Under the pieces are notes generated by a model. It did not search any database. It worked only from the letters and a program-made list of their open reading frames with translations, and was not told the DNA's origin. The position numbers were made by a program, and so were the translations under genes. A stretch of DNA of 64,000 bases from Brevibacterium sediminis (lineage in GTDB: Bacteria > Actinomycetota > Actinomycetes > Actinomycetales > Brevibacteriaceae): assembly GCF_013623905.1 (NCBI RefSeq), contig NZ_JABKDD010000018.1, positions 1 through 64,000 on the forward strand, read 5' to 3'. Positions 51,742-61,147 of the stretch are shown here, piece after piece (the first letter of the stretch is position 1; every line of letters starts with the position of its first letter).

Positions 51742-53013
51742 ATGACTGAGACACCCGTCGAGTCCCGCGAAGACAAGTCGCGGGCCCGCAAGGCCGTAGT
51801 CGCGGCCGGACTGGGCAACGCCCTCGAATGGTATGACATCATCCTGTTCGGGTTCATGGCCACCTCGATCACCGCGGTCTTCTACCCGGGCGAAGGTCTG
51901 TCCGCGCAGCTGATGACCTGGGCGACCTTCGCCATCACCTTCGTCGTCCGTCCCCTCGGCGCGATCATCATCGGCCGCTACTCGGACAAACACGGCCGCA
52001 AATCGGCCTTGTCGCTGACGATCGGGCTGATGACCCTCGGTGTGTTCATCATCGTCATCCTGCCCGGCGAAGCGACCATCGGCATCTGGGGCGCGATCGG
52101 CCTCATCATCGCCCGCATCATCCAGGGCATCTCCGCCGGTGGCGAATTCGGGTCGGCCACAGCCTTCCTCACCGAGAACGCCAAGCGCGGCAAGGCCTAC
52201 TACGCCTCTTTCCAGACCGCTACCCAGGGTATCTCGATGTTCCTGGCCGCCGGAATCTCGTGGATCCTCAGCTCGGCACTGAGCGAAGAGGCCCTGCACT
52301 CCTGGGGCTGGCGAGTGGCCTTCGCCCTCGGCCTGCTCATCGGACCCGTCGGCTGGTACATCCGCTCGAAGATGGATGACACTCCTGAGTTCAAGGCCGC
52401 CGAGAAGACCGACAACCCGCTTCGCGTCCTCCTCAGTGAGAACTTCGGTCGCCTGTTCTCCGCGTTCCTCATCATCGCGATGGCCACGATCTCGGTCTAC
52501 CTCATCACCTTCCTGCCGCAGTTCGCCGTCACCAACCTCGGCCTCGACGCGTGGGCATCATTCCCCGGTGCCGTCGTCGCCGGTGTCATCACACTCATCG
52601 GCGCTCCGTTCGCCGGCCGCCTGGCCGACCGGGTGGGACCGACGACCGTGATGATCCCGACGACCATCGTCGGCATCATCGTCGCCTGGCCGATGTTCAT
52701 CCTCTTGACCGCGAACCCCTCGATCGGAGTCCTCACCCTGTGCGAGGCGATCGTCGGCCTGTTCATGGTCTTCTACTTCGGTCCGATGCCGGCGCTGCTG
52801 TCCGAGCTGTTCCCCGTCAAGGTGCGCAGCTCCGGCATGACCATCGCCTACAGCTTCGGTGTCGCGATCTTCGGCGGCTTCGCCCCGCTCATCCTCACCG
52901 CGCTGCTCGGCGCGACCGGTCTGCTGACCGTGCCCGGCTTCTACTACGCGGGCCTGTCGCTGCTGTCCCTCATCGGCGTGATCATGGCCCGGAAGCTCTA
53001 CAGCCAGCGCTGA
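51742..53013 (+). CDS. MHS-family (ProP/KgtP-like) MFS symporter
   Basis: The 423-residue protein has twelve helices and the metabolite:H+ symporter signatures: GNALEWYDIILFGFMATSIT, RPLGAIIIGRYSDKHGRKSA and GISAGGEFGSATAFLTENAK. Such carriers import carboxylates, betaine, proline or related osmolytes; the substrate is not determined. AGAAGAGG lies before ATG 51742, and a 40-bp hairpin follows the stop. Confidence 0.9.
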   Translation: MTETPVESREDKSRARKAVVAAGLGNALEWYDIILFGFMATSITAVFYPGEGLSAQLMTWATFAITFVVRPLGAIIIGRYSDKHGRKSALSLTIGLMTLGVFIIVILPGEATIGIWGAIGLIIARIIQGISAGGEFGSATAFLTENAKRGKAYYASFQTATQGISMFLAAGISWILSSALSEEALHSWGWRVAFALGLLIGPVGWYIRSKMDDTPEFKAAEKTDNPLRVLLSENFGRLFSAFLIIAMATISVYLITFLPQFAVTNLGLDAWASFPGAVVAGVITLIGAPFAGRLADRVGPTTVMIPTTIVGIIVAWPMFILLTANPSIGVLTLCEAIVGLFMVFYFGPMPALLSELFPVKVRSSGMTIAYSFGVAIFGGFAPLILTALLGATGLLTVPGFYYAGLSLLSLIGVIMARKLYSQR

Positions 53014-53029
53014 CCGCACCGCAGACCCG

Positions 53030-53069
53030 AACAGACCCGACCCCGCGATTGTGCGGGGCCGGGTCTGTT
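53030..53069 (+). terminator. Terminator hairpin of the MHS gene
   Basis: ACAGACCCG-A-CCCCGC pairs with GCGGGG-C-CGGGTCTGT around a 6-nt loop (GATTGT). One mismatch interrupts the stem, and no long U-tract follows. Confidence 0.65.
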
Positions 53070-53241
53070 CGCGTGTTCCTGCCGGCTTATCGGTCTTCGC
53101 CCGCAGGAATCGTGTGCTTGACGGGGTTTCCTCGCCTCGTTCAAGTCGGCCCGCGAAAATAGGTGCGTGTACCTCGCGATAAGCGAGCTTGGCCTTGAAC
53201 GACGGTATGGAAGAGGGAAGGAACGCCCTCGCCGAGGCGGT

Positions 53242-54150
53242 TCACCCGCCGACCGGCACCTCGACGCCAGCCTCCTCGGCCTTCCGGACCTTCGCTGCCG
53301 CACGCTCGATGCGCACGATGTGAGCGAGCAGGGCGAACCACACAAGAGCCAGGCCGCCGAGCGTCAGCCACACAGCCGACGAACCGAGGCCGATGGCGAG
53401 CAGGATGGTGCGGACGTTCGTGAGAACGATGATTCCACCTGCGGCGACCGCAAGCACCCTGGCCGGCAGCAGCTTCACCAGCCATGCGGCGAAGGGTGCG
53501 GCGATGACGCCGCCGACGAGCAGCGCCGCCACGATCTGCCATTCGAAGCCCTGTGATCCGAGTGCAATGAGGAATCCGAGCGAACCGCCGACCGCGACGA
53601 TGAACTCGCTCGTGTCGATCGAGCCGACGACCTTGCGCGGCTCCAAGCGTCCCGAGGACAGCAGCGTCGTCGTTCCGACTGGTCCCCAGCCGCCCCCGCC
53701 GATCGAGTCGAGTGTGCCGCCGATGAGCCCGACCGGGACGAGCATCTTCGCGCTCGGCCGTGACTTGAACGTCGGACGCGCACCGCCGAGTGCCAGGAAC
53801 CGCCAGATGACGTAGACGCCGAGCGCCAGCAGGATCCCTGAAATCCATGGGGTCGCCGCTTCCCCGTCCAGACTGGCGAGGAACGTCGACCCTGCGATCG
53901 CCCCGACGAACCCCGGACCGGCCAGAATCGCGACGGTCCGCCAGTCGACATTGCCGAATTTGTGGTGCGAGATCCCCGACACCAACGTCGTCCCCAATTC
54001 AGAGAAGTGCACCGCCGCCGAGGCGGCCGCCGGTGCCGTACCCGCCGCGAGCAGCAGCGTGGTTGAGGTGACCCCATAGGCCATGCCCAGGGAACCGTCG
54101 ATGAGCTGCGCGATGAGCCCGACTATTCCCAGGATGATGAGCTGACGCAT
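53242..54150 (-). CDS. TauE/SafE (TSUP) family membrane protein, probable sulfur compound exporter
   Basis: The 302-residue protein has about eight helices and two TSUP half-repeats: IAQLIDGSLGMAYGVTSTTL and PVGLIGGTLDSIGGGGWGPV, followed by SSGRLEPRKVVGSIDTSEF. Members move sulfite, sulfonates or related anions. It lies divergent to the siroheme chelatase and sulfate assimilation genes, which supports a sulfur role. GAAAGGC precedes ATG 54150; upstream in-frame residues are not conserved. Confidence 0.88.
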   Translation of the reverse strand: MRQLIILGIVGLIAQLIDGSLGMAYGVTSTTLLLAAGTAPAAASAAVHFSELGTTLVSGISHHKFGNVDWRTVAILAGPGFVGAIAGSTFLASLDGEAATPWISGILLALGVYVIWRFLALGGARPTFKSRPSAKMLVPVGLIGGTLDSIGGGGWGPVGTTTLLSSGRLEPRKVVGSIDTSEFIVAVGGSLGFLIALGSQGFEWQIVAALLVGGVIAAPFAAWLVKLLPARVLAVAAGGIIVLTNVRTILLAIGLGSSAVWLTLGGLALVWFALLAHIVRIERAAAKVRKAEEAGVEVPVGG

Positions 54151-54546
54151 GTGCTTGCCTTTCGTGGATGACGCGGAGGATGTGGAGGCGCAGAAGATTG
54201 GTGAGGCGTCGAAGATGCGGACGGTGCCAGCGACGCAAAGACGCGTTGACAACACACACTAGCGAAACTGTTGAGCAGAAAGGAAGATCGGCAGCAATCC
54301 TACGAACTCGGTCGCCGTATGTCGAAAGATGACGTCGAATGTCGATATTTCGCTGATGAGCAGCCTGTATGCGACGCCGAGGCGGATGGGTTACGCTATG
54401 CGAATGCATTCAATCCAAACGATCACTGCTCGCCCTGGTTGCTCAGTCGTTGAGCAATCAGCCTGTCCGGTGACCTCGACGGCCCCGGGGCAGGTGCGGG
54501 AACGGGTGCAGAGTCTCGCGCAGAGAAGCGCTGAGGAGCGGGCGCA
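54151..54546. other. Divergent control region of the sulfur genes
   Basis: It contains GTTGAGCA at 54270-54277 and again at 54449-54458 within an inverted repeat (TTGCTCA, 5 nt, TGAGCAA; 54439-54457). A 44-codon ORF with three Cys codons lies at 54319-54453 and ends inside that repeat. A -10-like TAGTGT (minus strand) near 54257-54262 could serve the TSUP gene. Confidence 0.5.
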
Positions 54547-55422
54547 ATGACAGGGTTGCCGTCGGTGGGCCTGATCTCCCATGGAACCTCATCGCCCACC
54601 GGGCAGGTCTTCATCGAAGTGCTCGCGACAGAGATCGCCACGGACCTGCGTATTCGCGGGATTGCCGACGAGGTCATGCTCGGCCATGTGGACGTCCAAA
54701 AACCCGACGTCGACGAGGTGATCGCCCGACTGCCCGCCGACCGTCCGGTCGTCCTCGTGCCGCTCCTGCTCTCGGCGGGGTATCACGTCCATGTCGACCT
54801 CGCTGAGGCGGTCGACCGTGCCGCTGAATCGGGCCGTGACGTTCGACGAACGCCCACGCTCGGGCCCGACCCGAGGCTTGCAGAGATCCTCGCCGACCGC
54901 CTCCCGGCGCTTAGCGACAACGACGACGTCATCCTCGCCGCTGCCGGTTCGAGCGACGAGCGGGCCAACGAATCCTGCCGCGAGATGGGCAGGCTGCTGG
55001 CCGCAGAACTCGAGCGCCCCGTCGAGGTCGGCTTCCTCGCCGGCGGAGGAGTACCGTTGAAAGACCTCGTCGGACAGAACCGCAGTCGCGGTGCCCGACC
55101 CGTGCTCGCGAACTACCTGCTGGCTCCCGGTTTCTTCGACGACCTCGCCCGCAAGCACGTAGAGGGCGGCACTGACTCGACCGGCCTCCTCGCCCCGCCG
55201 CTTCTCACCGGAGGCGGCACCACGTCCGCCGTCCCGCCGAAACTCGTTGACATCGTCCGCGACCGAGTCCGAGAGGGCATCCGCGGCCAAGTTCGCGACG
55301 GTGTTCTCGCGACCGGCCGCAACAGCGGCCCCGGTGGCGCCCATGTCGAAGGCGGCTGTTCTGCCTACGTCCAACCTCACACCCAACCCCACAACTTCAC
55401 CCCGCAGATGCTCAATGCCTGA
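54547..55422 (+). CDS. CbiX-like sirohydrochlorin chelatase
   Basis: The 291-residue protein has two chelatase half-domains. The first has ISHGTSSPTG with the catalytic His and a second His in LLLSAGYHVHVDLAEAVDRA. The C-terminal half has LAAELERPVEVGFLAGGGVP and NYLLAPGFFDDLARKH. It would insert iron into sirohydrochlorin to make siroheme for sulfite reductase. GAGGAG lies upstream of ATG 54547. A 128-nt gap separates it from the sulfite reductase gene. Confidence 0.87.
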   Translation: MTGLPSVGLISHGTSSPTGQVFIEVLATEIATDLRIRGIADEVMLGHVDVQKPDVDEVIARLPADRPVVLVPLLLSAGYHVHVDLAEAVDRAAESGRDVRRTPTLGPDPRLAEILADRLPALSDNDDVILAAAGSSDERANESCREMGRLLAAELERPVEVGFLAGGGVPLKDLVGQNRSRGARPVLANYLLAPGFFDDLARKHVEGGTDSTGLLAPPLLTGGGTTSAVPPKLVDIVRDRVREGIRGQVRDGVLATGRNSGPGGAHVEGGCSAYVQPHTQPHNFTPQMLNA

Positions 55423-55451
55423 CCGCATACACGGCAGGCCGTGACGCCATA

Positions 55452-55494
55452 TGTCACTTCGTGACACAAACCCTTCGGTAATTGGTTGAGCAAT
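55452..55494 (+). promoter_or_regulatory. Candidate control sites upstream of sulfite reductase
   Basis: A 15-bp inverted repeat TGTCACTTCGTGACA (55452-55466) is followed by GTTGAGCAAT (55485-55494), the motif also found upstream of the chelatase and TSUP genes. The latter could overlap a -35 element. Confidence 0.45.
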
Positions 55495-55550
55495 TCGGCA
55501 TTCATGTAGCGTGATTCATCACTGGTTCCCCTCAGCGTTTGGAGACAGCA

Positions 55551-57278
55551 ATGTCCACTCAGGTGGAAGAGAACAAGGAAACGGCAGGTAAACGGGCCGC
55601 AAAGCGGCCCGCCCGCCCGAAGAAGTCCAATGGGCAGTGGAAGATTGACGGCCATGAACCGTTGAACAAAAACGAGATCGACAAGGCCGAAGACAACGGC
55701 CTCAACGTTCGCGCCCGAATTGAGACCATCTACTCCAAACGTGGATTCTCGTCGATCGACTCCGACGACCTGCACGGCCGCTTCCGCTGGTGGGGCCTGT
55801 ACACGCAGCGCAAACCCGGAATCGATGGCGGCCGCACCGCGAAGCTCGAGCCGCATGAGCTCGAGGACGAGTACTTCATGCTGCGTGTCCGCATCGACGG
55901 CGGAAAGCTCACCACCGAGCAGCTGCGCACGATCGCCGACATCTCCACCGAATTCGCCCGCGACAGCGCCGACCTCACCGACCGCCAGAACATCCAGCTG
56001 CACTGGATCGAGATCGAGAACGTCCCCGAGATCTGGCGCCGCCTAGAAGCCGTCGGCCTGCAGACCACCGAAGCCTGCGGCGACGTCCCCCGCGTCATCC
56101 TCGGCTCACCCGTCGCCGGCATCGCCGCCGACGAGCTCATCGACCCGACACCGGCGATCGAAGAGATCTCACGCCGCTACATCGGCGACCAGAGCCTGTC
56201 GAACCTGCCCCGCAAATACAAGACCGCGATCACCGGCCACCCCAGCCAGGACGTCGTCCACGAGATCAACGACTGCTCCTTCGTCGCCGTCGAACACCCC
56301 GAACACGGCATCGGCTACGACCTGTGGGTCGGCGGCGCCCTGTCCGTCGTCCCCCGCTTCGCCGAACGCCTCGGTGCCTGGGTCGCCCCCGACCAGGTCG
56401 TCGAGACCTGGCTGGGAGTGACCTCGATCTTCCGCGACTACGGCTTCCGCCGCCTGCGCAACAAGGCCCGACTGAAGTTCCTGCTCGCCGATTGGGGTCC
56501 GGAGAAGTTCCGCGAGATCCTCGAGACCGAATACCTCGGATTCAAACTCGCCGACGGTCCGGCGCCGGCCAAGCCGATCACCGCCGGCGACCACGTCGGC
56601 GTGCACAAGCAGACCGACGGCCGCTACTACATCGGGGTCAGCCCCGTCGTCGGCCGCGTCTCGGGCACCCTGCTCAGCCAGGTCGCCGACCTTGCCGACA
56701 AGTACGGCTCTACCCGCCTGTGCACCACCCCGCACCAGAAGTTCCTCCTCCTCGACATCGAGGAGAAGGACGTCGAAGCCGTCGTCGCCGAGCTTGACGC
56801 CTTGGGCCTCTCCAGCCGCAAGGACCTCTTCCGCCGCTCGACGATCGCGTGCACCGGCATCGAATACTGCAAACTCGCCATCGTCGAGACCAAGCAGACC
56901 GCAGCCGACACCATCACGAAGCTCGAAGAGCGCCTCGCCGACATCGAGGAGCTGCCCCACCCGATCAGCTTCCACCTCAACGGCTGCCCGAACTCCTGCG
57001 CCCGCATCCAGACCGCCGACATCGGGCTCAAAGGCCAGATCGTCACCACCGACGAAGGCGAACAGGTCCCCGGATTCCAGGTCCACGTCGGCGGAGGCCT
57101 GGCCTCGAAAGACCGCGACGAGGCCGGACTCGGCCGCACCGTCCGTGGACTCAAGGTCACCGCCGAGAACCTCAGCGACTACGTCGAGAAACTCGTCCGT
57201 CGCTTCCTCGCCGGGCGTGGGGAGACCGAGACTTTCTCCGAATGGGCCCACCGCGTTGACGAGGAGGAACTGGTATGA
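55551..57278 (+). CDS. sir: Ferredoxin-dependent assimilatory sulfite reductase (NirA/SirA type)
   Basis: The 575-residue enzyme reduces sulfite to sulfide with six electrons from ferredoxin. The siroheme/[4Fe-4S] ligands are visible as CTGIEYCKLAI and LNGCPNSCARIQTADIGLKG. Other blocks are FRWWGLYTQRKPG, DLTDRQNIQLHWIEIENVP and LQTTEACGDVPRVILGSP. It could also be read as nitrite reductase, but the cysH-cysDN neighbours favour sulfite. GGAG lies 7 nt before ATG 55551. It overlaps cysH by four bases. Confidence 0.93.
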   Translation: MSTQVEENKETAGKRAAKRPARPKKSNGQWKIDGHEPLNKNEIDKAEDNGLNVRARIETIYSKRGFSSIDSDDLHGRFRWWGLYTQRKPGIDGGRTAKLEPHELEDEYFMLRVRIDGGKLTTEQLRTIADISTEFARDSADLTDRQNIQLHWIEIENVPEIWRRLEAVGLQTTEACGDVPRVILGSPVAGIAADELIDPTPAIEEISRRYIGDQSLSNLPRKYKTAITGHPSQDVVHEINDCSFVAVEHPEHGIGYDLWVGGALSVVPRFAERLGAWVAPDQVVETWLGVTSIFRDYGFRRLRNKARLKFLLADWGPEKFREILETEYLGFKLADGPAPAKPITAGDHVGVHKQTDGRYYIGVSPVVGRVSGTLLSQVADLADKYGSTRLCTTPHQKFLLLDIEEKDVEAVVAELDALGLSSRKDLFRRSTIACTGIEYCKLAIVETKQTAADTITKLEERLADIEELPHPISFHLNGCPNSCARIQTADIGLKGQIVTTDEGEQVPGFQVHVGGGLASKDRDEAGLGRTVRGLKVTAENLSDYVEKLVRRFLAGRGETETFSEWAHRVDEEELV

Positions 57279-57997
57279 CCCGCCCCATCGAGGAACTCAA
57301 GGCCCTCGCCGAGGCGGGTGCCCGTGAACTCGCCGGTGACCCGGAGAACGGTGTTCCCGAGGCCAACCCCGCCGACGTCATCCGCTGGGTGTCCCGGAAC
57401 TTCGACACCGCGGCCTGCGCCGTGGCCTGCTCGATGGCCGACGCGGCACTGCCGCACTACGTCGCCCAGTACCAGCCCGGCGTCGATGTCCTCTTCCTCG
57501 ACACCGGCTACCACTTCTCCGAGACCTATGACACCCGCAACGAGGTGGCCCGCCGTGTCGACGTCCACATCGTCGACGTCCTCCCGGAGCAGACCGTGGA
57601 AGAGCAGAACGCCGAATTCGGCAAGGACCTCTTCGCCCGCGACCCGGGCCTGTGCTGCGCCCGCCGCAAGGTCGCACCATTGAAGAAGTCGCTGAACGGC
57701 TACGAACTCTGGTTCACCGGAGTCCGCCGTGACGAGTCTCCCACCAGGACGAATACGCCGCTGATCACCTTCGATGAGAAGAACGGACTCGTCAAGGTCA
57801 ACCCCCTGGCCGCATGGTCCTTCGATGACCTCCTCGACTACTCGCGCGCCTTCGACGTCCCGGTCAACCCGCTGCTGAGCCAAGGGTACCCGTCGATCGG
57901 CTGCCAGCCCTGCACTCGCCCCGTCGCCGAAGGGGAAGACCCCCGCGCCGGCCGTTGGGCCGGATCGACCAAAACAGAATGCGGACTCCACACATGA
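57275..57997 (+). CDS. cysH: Phosphoadenylyl/adenylyl-sulfate reductase CysH
   Basis: The 240-residue enzyme reduces activated sulfate to sulfite. It carries the iron-sulfur cysteine pairs DPGLCCARRKVAPL and IGCQPCTRPV and the C-terminal catalytic motif TKTECGLHT, which mark the [4Fe-4S] type that uses APS. Absence of a cysC kinase gene in the cluster agrees with APS as substrate. LFLDTGYHFSETY and TGVRRDESPTRTNTP are further blocks. It overlaps both neighbours by four bases. Confidence 0.94.
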   Translation: MTRPIEELKALAEAGARELAGDPENGVPEANPADVIRWVSRNFDTAACAVACSMADAALPHYVAQYQPGVDVLFLDTGYHFSETYDTRNEVARRVDVHIVDVLPEQTVEEQNAEFGKDLFARDPGLCCARRKVAPLKKSLNGYELWFTGVRRDESPTRTNTPLITFDEKNGLVKVNPLAAWSFDDLLDYSRAFDVPVNPLLSQGYPSIGCQPCTRPVAEGEDPRAGRWAGSTKTECGLHT

Positions 57998-58959
57998 GCA
58001 TCGACACCCAGTTCAACCACGACACCTACACCACCCCCGAGGCGGCGCCCGCCCACAACCCGGGTGCGAGCCTGTCCACCCTCGACGTCCTCGAATCCGA
58101 AGCGATCCACATCATCCGTGAGGTCGCCGCCGAGTTCGAACGCCCCGTGCTGCTGTTCTCCGGCGGCAAGGACTCCGTGACCGTCCTCCACCTCGCGGCG
58201 AAGGCGTTCTGGCCGGCGAAGATCCCGTTCGGACTCCTCCACGTCGACACCGGCCACAACTTCGACGAGATCATCCGCTTCCGCGACGAGACGGCCGAGA
58301 AGTACGGCCTCGACCTCACGGTGGCGAAGGTCCAGGACTACATCGACGACGGTCGCCTGCGCGAACGCCCCGACGGAACCCGCAACACCCTGCAGACCCA
58401 GCCGCTGCTCGACGCCATCACCGGCGGAAAGTTCGACGCCGTCTTCGGCGGTGCCCGCCGCGACGAGGACAAGGCCCGGGCCAAGGAACGAATCCTGTCC
58501 CTGCGCGACGAATTCGGCGGCTGGAACCCCAGCAGCCAACGCCCCGAACTGTGGAACCTCTTCAACGGTCGCCACCTGCCCGGCGAACATGTGCGCGTGT
58601 TCCCGATCTCGAACTTCACCGAACTCGACGTGTGGAGCTACATCGCCCGCGAAGGCATCGAACTGCCCGAGCTCTACTTCGCCCACGATCGCGAAGTCTT
58701 CCAGCGCGACGGCATGTGGTGGGCCACGGGCGAATTCTCCACCCCGCGCGACGGCGAGACCGTCACGACCAAGAAGGTCCGCTACCGCACCGTCGGGGAT
58801 ATGAGCTGCACCGGAGCCGTCGAATCGAGCGCCGATGACCTCGAGTCCATCCTCGCCGAGGTGGCCGCCACCACTGTGACCGAGCGCGGTGCCACTCGCG
58901 CCGACGACCGGATCTCGGCCGCGGCGATGGAAGACCGCAAGAAGGACGGGTACTTCTGA
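57994..58959 (+). CDS. cysD: Sulfate adenylyltransferase small subunit CysD
   Basis: The 321-residue ATP-pyrophosphatase subunit adenylates sulfate to APS with CysN. The PP-loop is VLLFSGGKDSVTVLHLAAKA, followed by LLHVDTGHNFDEIIRFRDE and FGGARRDEDKARAKERI, and the usual C-terminus ends DRKKDGYF. Start ATG 57994 overlaps the cysH stop (ATGA), and the stop overlaps the cysN start by one base. Confidence 0.95.
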   Translation: MSIDTQFNHDTYTTPEAAPAHNPGASLSTLDVLESEAIHIIREVAAEFERPVLLFSGGKDSVTVLHLAAKAFWPAKIPFGLLHVDTGHNFDEIIRFRDETAEKYGLDLTVAKVQDYIDDGRLRERPDGTRNTLQTQPLLDAITGGKFDAVFGGARRDEDKARAKERILSLRDEFGGWNPSSQRPELWNLFNGRHLPGEHVRVFPISNFTELDVWSYIAREGIELPELYFAHDREVFQRDGMWWATGEFSTPRDGETVTTKKVRYRTVGDMSCTGAVESSADDLESILAEVAATTVTERGATRADDRISAAAMEDRKKDGYF

Positions 58960-60338
58960 TGACGACCACAACCACCACCGAAACAACTACCACCGAGGCG
59001 ACGCCGACCTTGGACACGACAACGAAGACGCTGCTGCGCTTCGCCACCGCCGGATCCGTCGACGACGGCAAATCCACGCTCGTCGGCCGGCTCCTCCACG
59101 ATGCGAAGGCGATCCTCGCCGACCAGCTCGCCGCCGTGACCGCCACCAGCCGGGAACGTGGGTTCTTGGGCGGTGAGTTCGATTTCGCGCTGCTCACCGA
59201 CGGTCTGCGGGCCGAACGCGAACAGGGCATCACCATCGACGTCGCCTACCGGTACTTCGCCACCGACCGTCGCTCGTTCATCCTCGCCGACTGCCCCGGA
59301 CACGTGCAGTACACGCGGAACATGGTCACGGGAGCCTCGACCGCCGATGCCGTCGTCGTCCTCATCGACGCCCGCACCGGCGCGACCGAACAGACCCGCC
59401 GGCACCTCACCGTCGTCTCCCGACTGGGCATCCGCCACGTCATCATCGCCGTCAACAAGATCGACCTCATCGACTACGACCAGGCGGCGATCGAGACGGT
59501 CGAGAACGACATCAAGGCACTCGCGGACGAGATCGGCCTCGAGACCCCGCACCTCATTCCGATCTCCGCCCTGGCCGGGGACAATGTCGCCACCACCTCG
59601 GACAGCACTCCCTGGTACACCGGGCCGGCACTGCTCGAACTCCTCGAGACCCTGCCGAGTGCGGACGAGGACACCGCCGACCTCGAGGCCTTCCGCCTCG
59701 ACGTGCAGACCGTGCTGCGTCCGCAAGGGGGCCTGGCACCGGGTCTCGACCCCGAGGAATTCCGGGACTACCGGGCCGTGGCCGGACAGATCACGGCCGG
59801 GCGGGTCAGCCTCGGCGATGAGATCGAGATCCATCCTGCCGGGCTGAAGACGACGGTGACCGGAATCGATACCGCCAGCGGTCCCCTTGAGACCGCGAGT
59901 GCGCCGCTGTCGGTGGCGCTGCGGTTGGCCGATGACGTCGATACCGCCCGTGGCAGCGTCATCGCCGCGGCCGGCACCCTGCCCACCCCGCGCCGGGAAC
60001 TGCGCGCCGAGGTGTTCCCGTTCACCGCGGAGGGCCTGCGCACGGGGGATCGGGTGCTCATCAAGACGGGGACGACGACCGTGAAGGGGATCGTCACCAT
60101 CGAGGCCAAACGCAACCTCGAGACCTCCGAGACCGAACCCGCCGAGGTGCTCGCCGGCAACGACATCGGCCTGGCCCGGGTGAAGCTGTCCGCCGAGCTG
60201 CCGGTCCCGGACTTCCGCGACCACGGCACGGCCGGAGCCTTCGTCGTCATCGACCCGCAGACAGGCAACACCCTCGCTGCGGGAATCCACACCCCCGAGG
60301 CGGCCCCCAGCTCCGAATCCACCGAGGACCAATCATGA
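58959..60338 (+). CDS. cysN: Sulfate adenylyltransferase large subunit CysN (GTPase)
   Basis: The 459-residue GTPase drives APS synthesis. The G motifs are GSVDDGKSTLVGRLLHD, DCPGHVQYTRNM and NKIDLIDYD, followed by EF-Tu-like beta-barrel domains. There is a Thr/Glu-rich start of about 20 residues. It lacks the CysC kinase domain that is fused to CysN in many mycobacteria, consistent with direct APS reduction. It overlaps cobA by four bases. Confidence 0.95.
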   Translation: MTTTTTTETTTTEATPTLDTTTKTLLRFATAGSVDDGKSTLVGRLLHDAKAILADQLAAVTATSRERGFLGGEFDFALLTDGLRAEREQGITIDVAYRYFATDRRSFILADCPGHVQYTRNMVTGASTADAVVVLIDARTGATEQTRRHLTVVSRLGIRHVIIAVNKIDLIDYDQAAIETVENDIKALADEIGLETPHLIPISALAGDNVATTSDSTPWYTGPALLELLETLPSADEDTADLEAFRLDVQTVLRPQGGLAPGLDPEEFRDYRAVAGQITAGRVSLGDEIEIHPAGLKTTVTGIDTASGPLETASAPLSVALRLADDVDTARGSVIAAAGTLPTPRRELRAEVFPFTAEGLRTGDRVLIKTGTTTVKGIVTIEAKRNLETSETEPAEVLAGNDIGLARVKLSAELPVPDFRDHGTAGAFVVIDPQTGNTLAAGIHTPEAAPSSESTEDQS

Positions 60339-61147
60339 CGCTCTTCCTCCCACAGCAGCCCGGCACGGTGCTGCTCGTCGGTGCCGGACCGGGCGATCTC
60401 GGACTGCTCACGGTCACCGGTCTGCGCGCATTGGAACGCGCCGATGTCATCGTGGCCGACCGCCTCGGTGCCAGATCAGTCATCGATCAGCTCGAAACCG
60501 AACGCGGCGCACCCCTGGACGCGGAGATCATCGACGTCGGCAAGCTGCCGGGGCACCATCCGGTGCCGCAGAGCGGGATCAACGACATCCTCATCACACA
60601 GGCGAAGCTCGGCCGTCGGGTCGTCCGACTCAAGGGCGGGGACCCGTTCGTCCTCGGACGTGGGGGAGAGGAGGTCATCGCCTGCCGGGCCGCCGGAGTC
60701 GATGTCCGCGTCGTTCCCGGGGTGACCAGCGCGAACTCCGTTCCCGCGGTCGCCGGAATCCCGCTCACCCACCGAGGTGTCGCCACCTCGTACACGGTCG
60801 TGACCGGTCACGACCAGCTCAGCGAGATCGGCGGGGGATGCGACCACACCGTCGTCGTGCTCATGGGAGTGGGCACACTCATCAATTCGGCGATGGTGCT
60901 CGCCCGATCCGGGCGCGGTGACGACTGCCCGGTCGCGATCGTCGAAGACGGTTTCGGTGAGAACCAACGAGTGACCATCGGAACCCTCGGCGACATCGCC
61001 TTCCGCGCGGCTCGCCGAGGCGTCCGCTCACCGGCCGTGATCGTCGCTGGTGATGTCGTGACCCTGAGCCCCTACGCCGATGGTGCGTTCACTTCGGCGA
61101 CAGAGCCTATGCCAGCGCACGCATCCGAACTCGTGAGGAACCCATGA
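60335..61147 (+). CDS. cobA: Uroporphyrinogen-III C-methyltransferase
   Basis: The 270-residue SAM-dependent enzyme makes precorrin-2, the siroheme precursor. Family blocks are LLVGAGPGDLGLLTVTGLRA, VVRLKGGDPFVLGRGGEEV, VVPGVTSANSVPAVAGIPLT and VVLMGVGT. It lacks the dehydrogenase/chelatase part of CysG; the CbiX-like chelatase upstream can supply the last step, while a precorrin-2 dehydrogenase is not seen in the window. It is coupled to cysN and fdxA by 4-nt overlaps. Confidence 0.94.
   Translation: MTLFLPQQPGTVLLVGAGPGDLGLLTVTGLRALERADVIVADRLGARSVIDQLETERGAPLDAEIIDVGKLPGHHPVPQSGINDILITQAKLGRRVVRLKGGDPFVLGRGGEEVIACRAAGVDVRVVPGVTSANSVPAVAGIPLTHRGVATSYTVVTGHDQLSEIGGGCDHTVVVLMGVGTLINSAMVLARSGRGDDCPVAIVEDGFGENQRVTIGTLGDIAFRAARRGVRSPAVIVAGDVVTLSPYADGAFTSATEPMPAHASELVRNP

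Noticed and set aside
55452..55466. TGTCACTTCGTGACA as a CRP/GlxR site
   Set aside because: Half-sites and spacing do not fit TGTGA-N6-TCACA; kept only as an unassigned inverted repeat.
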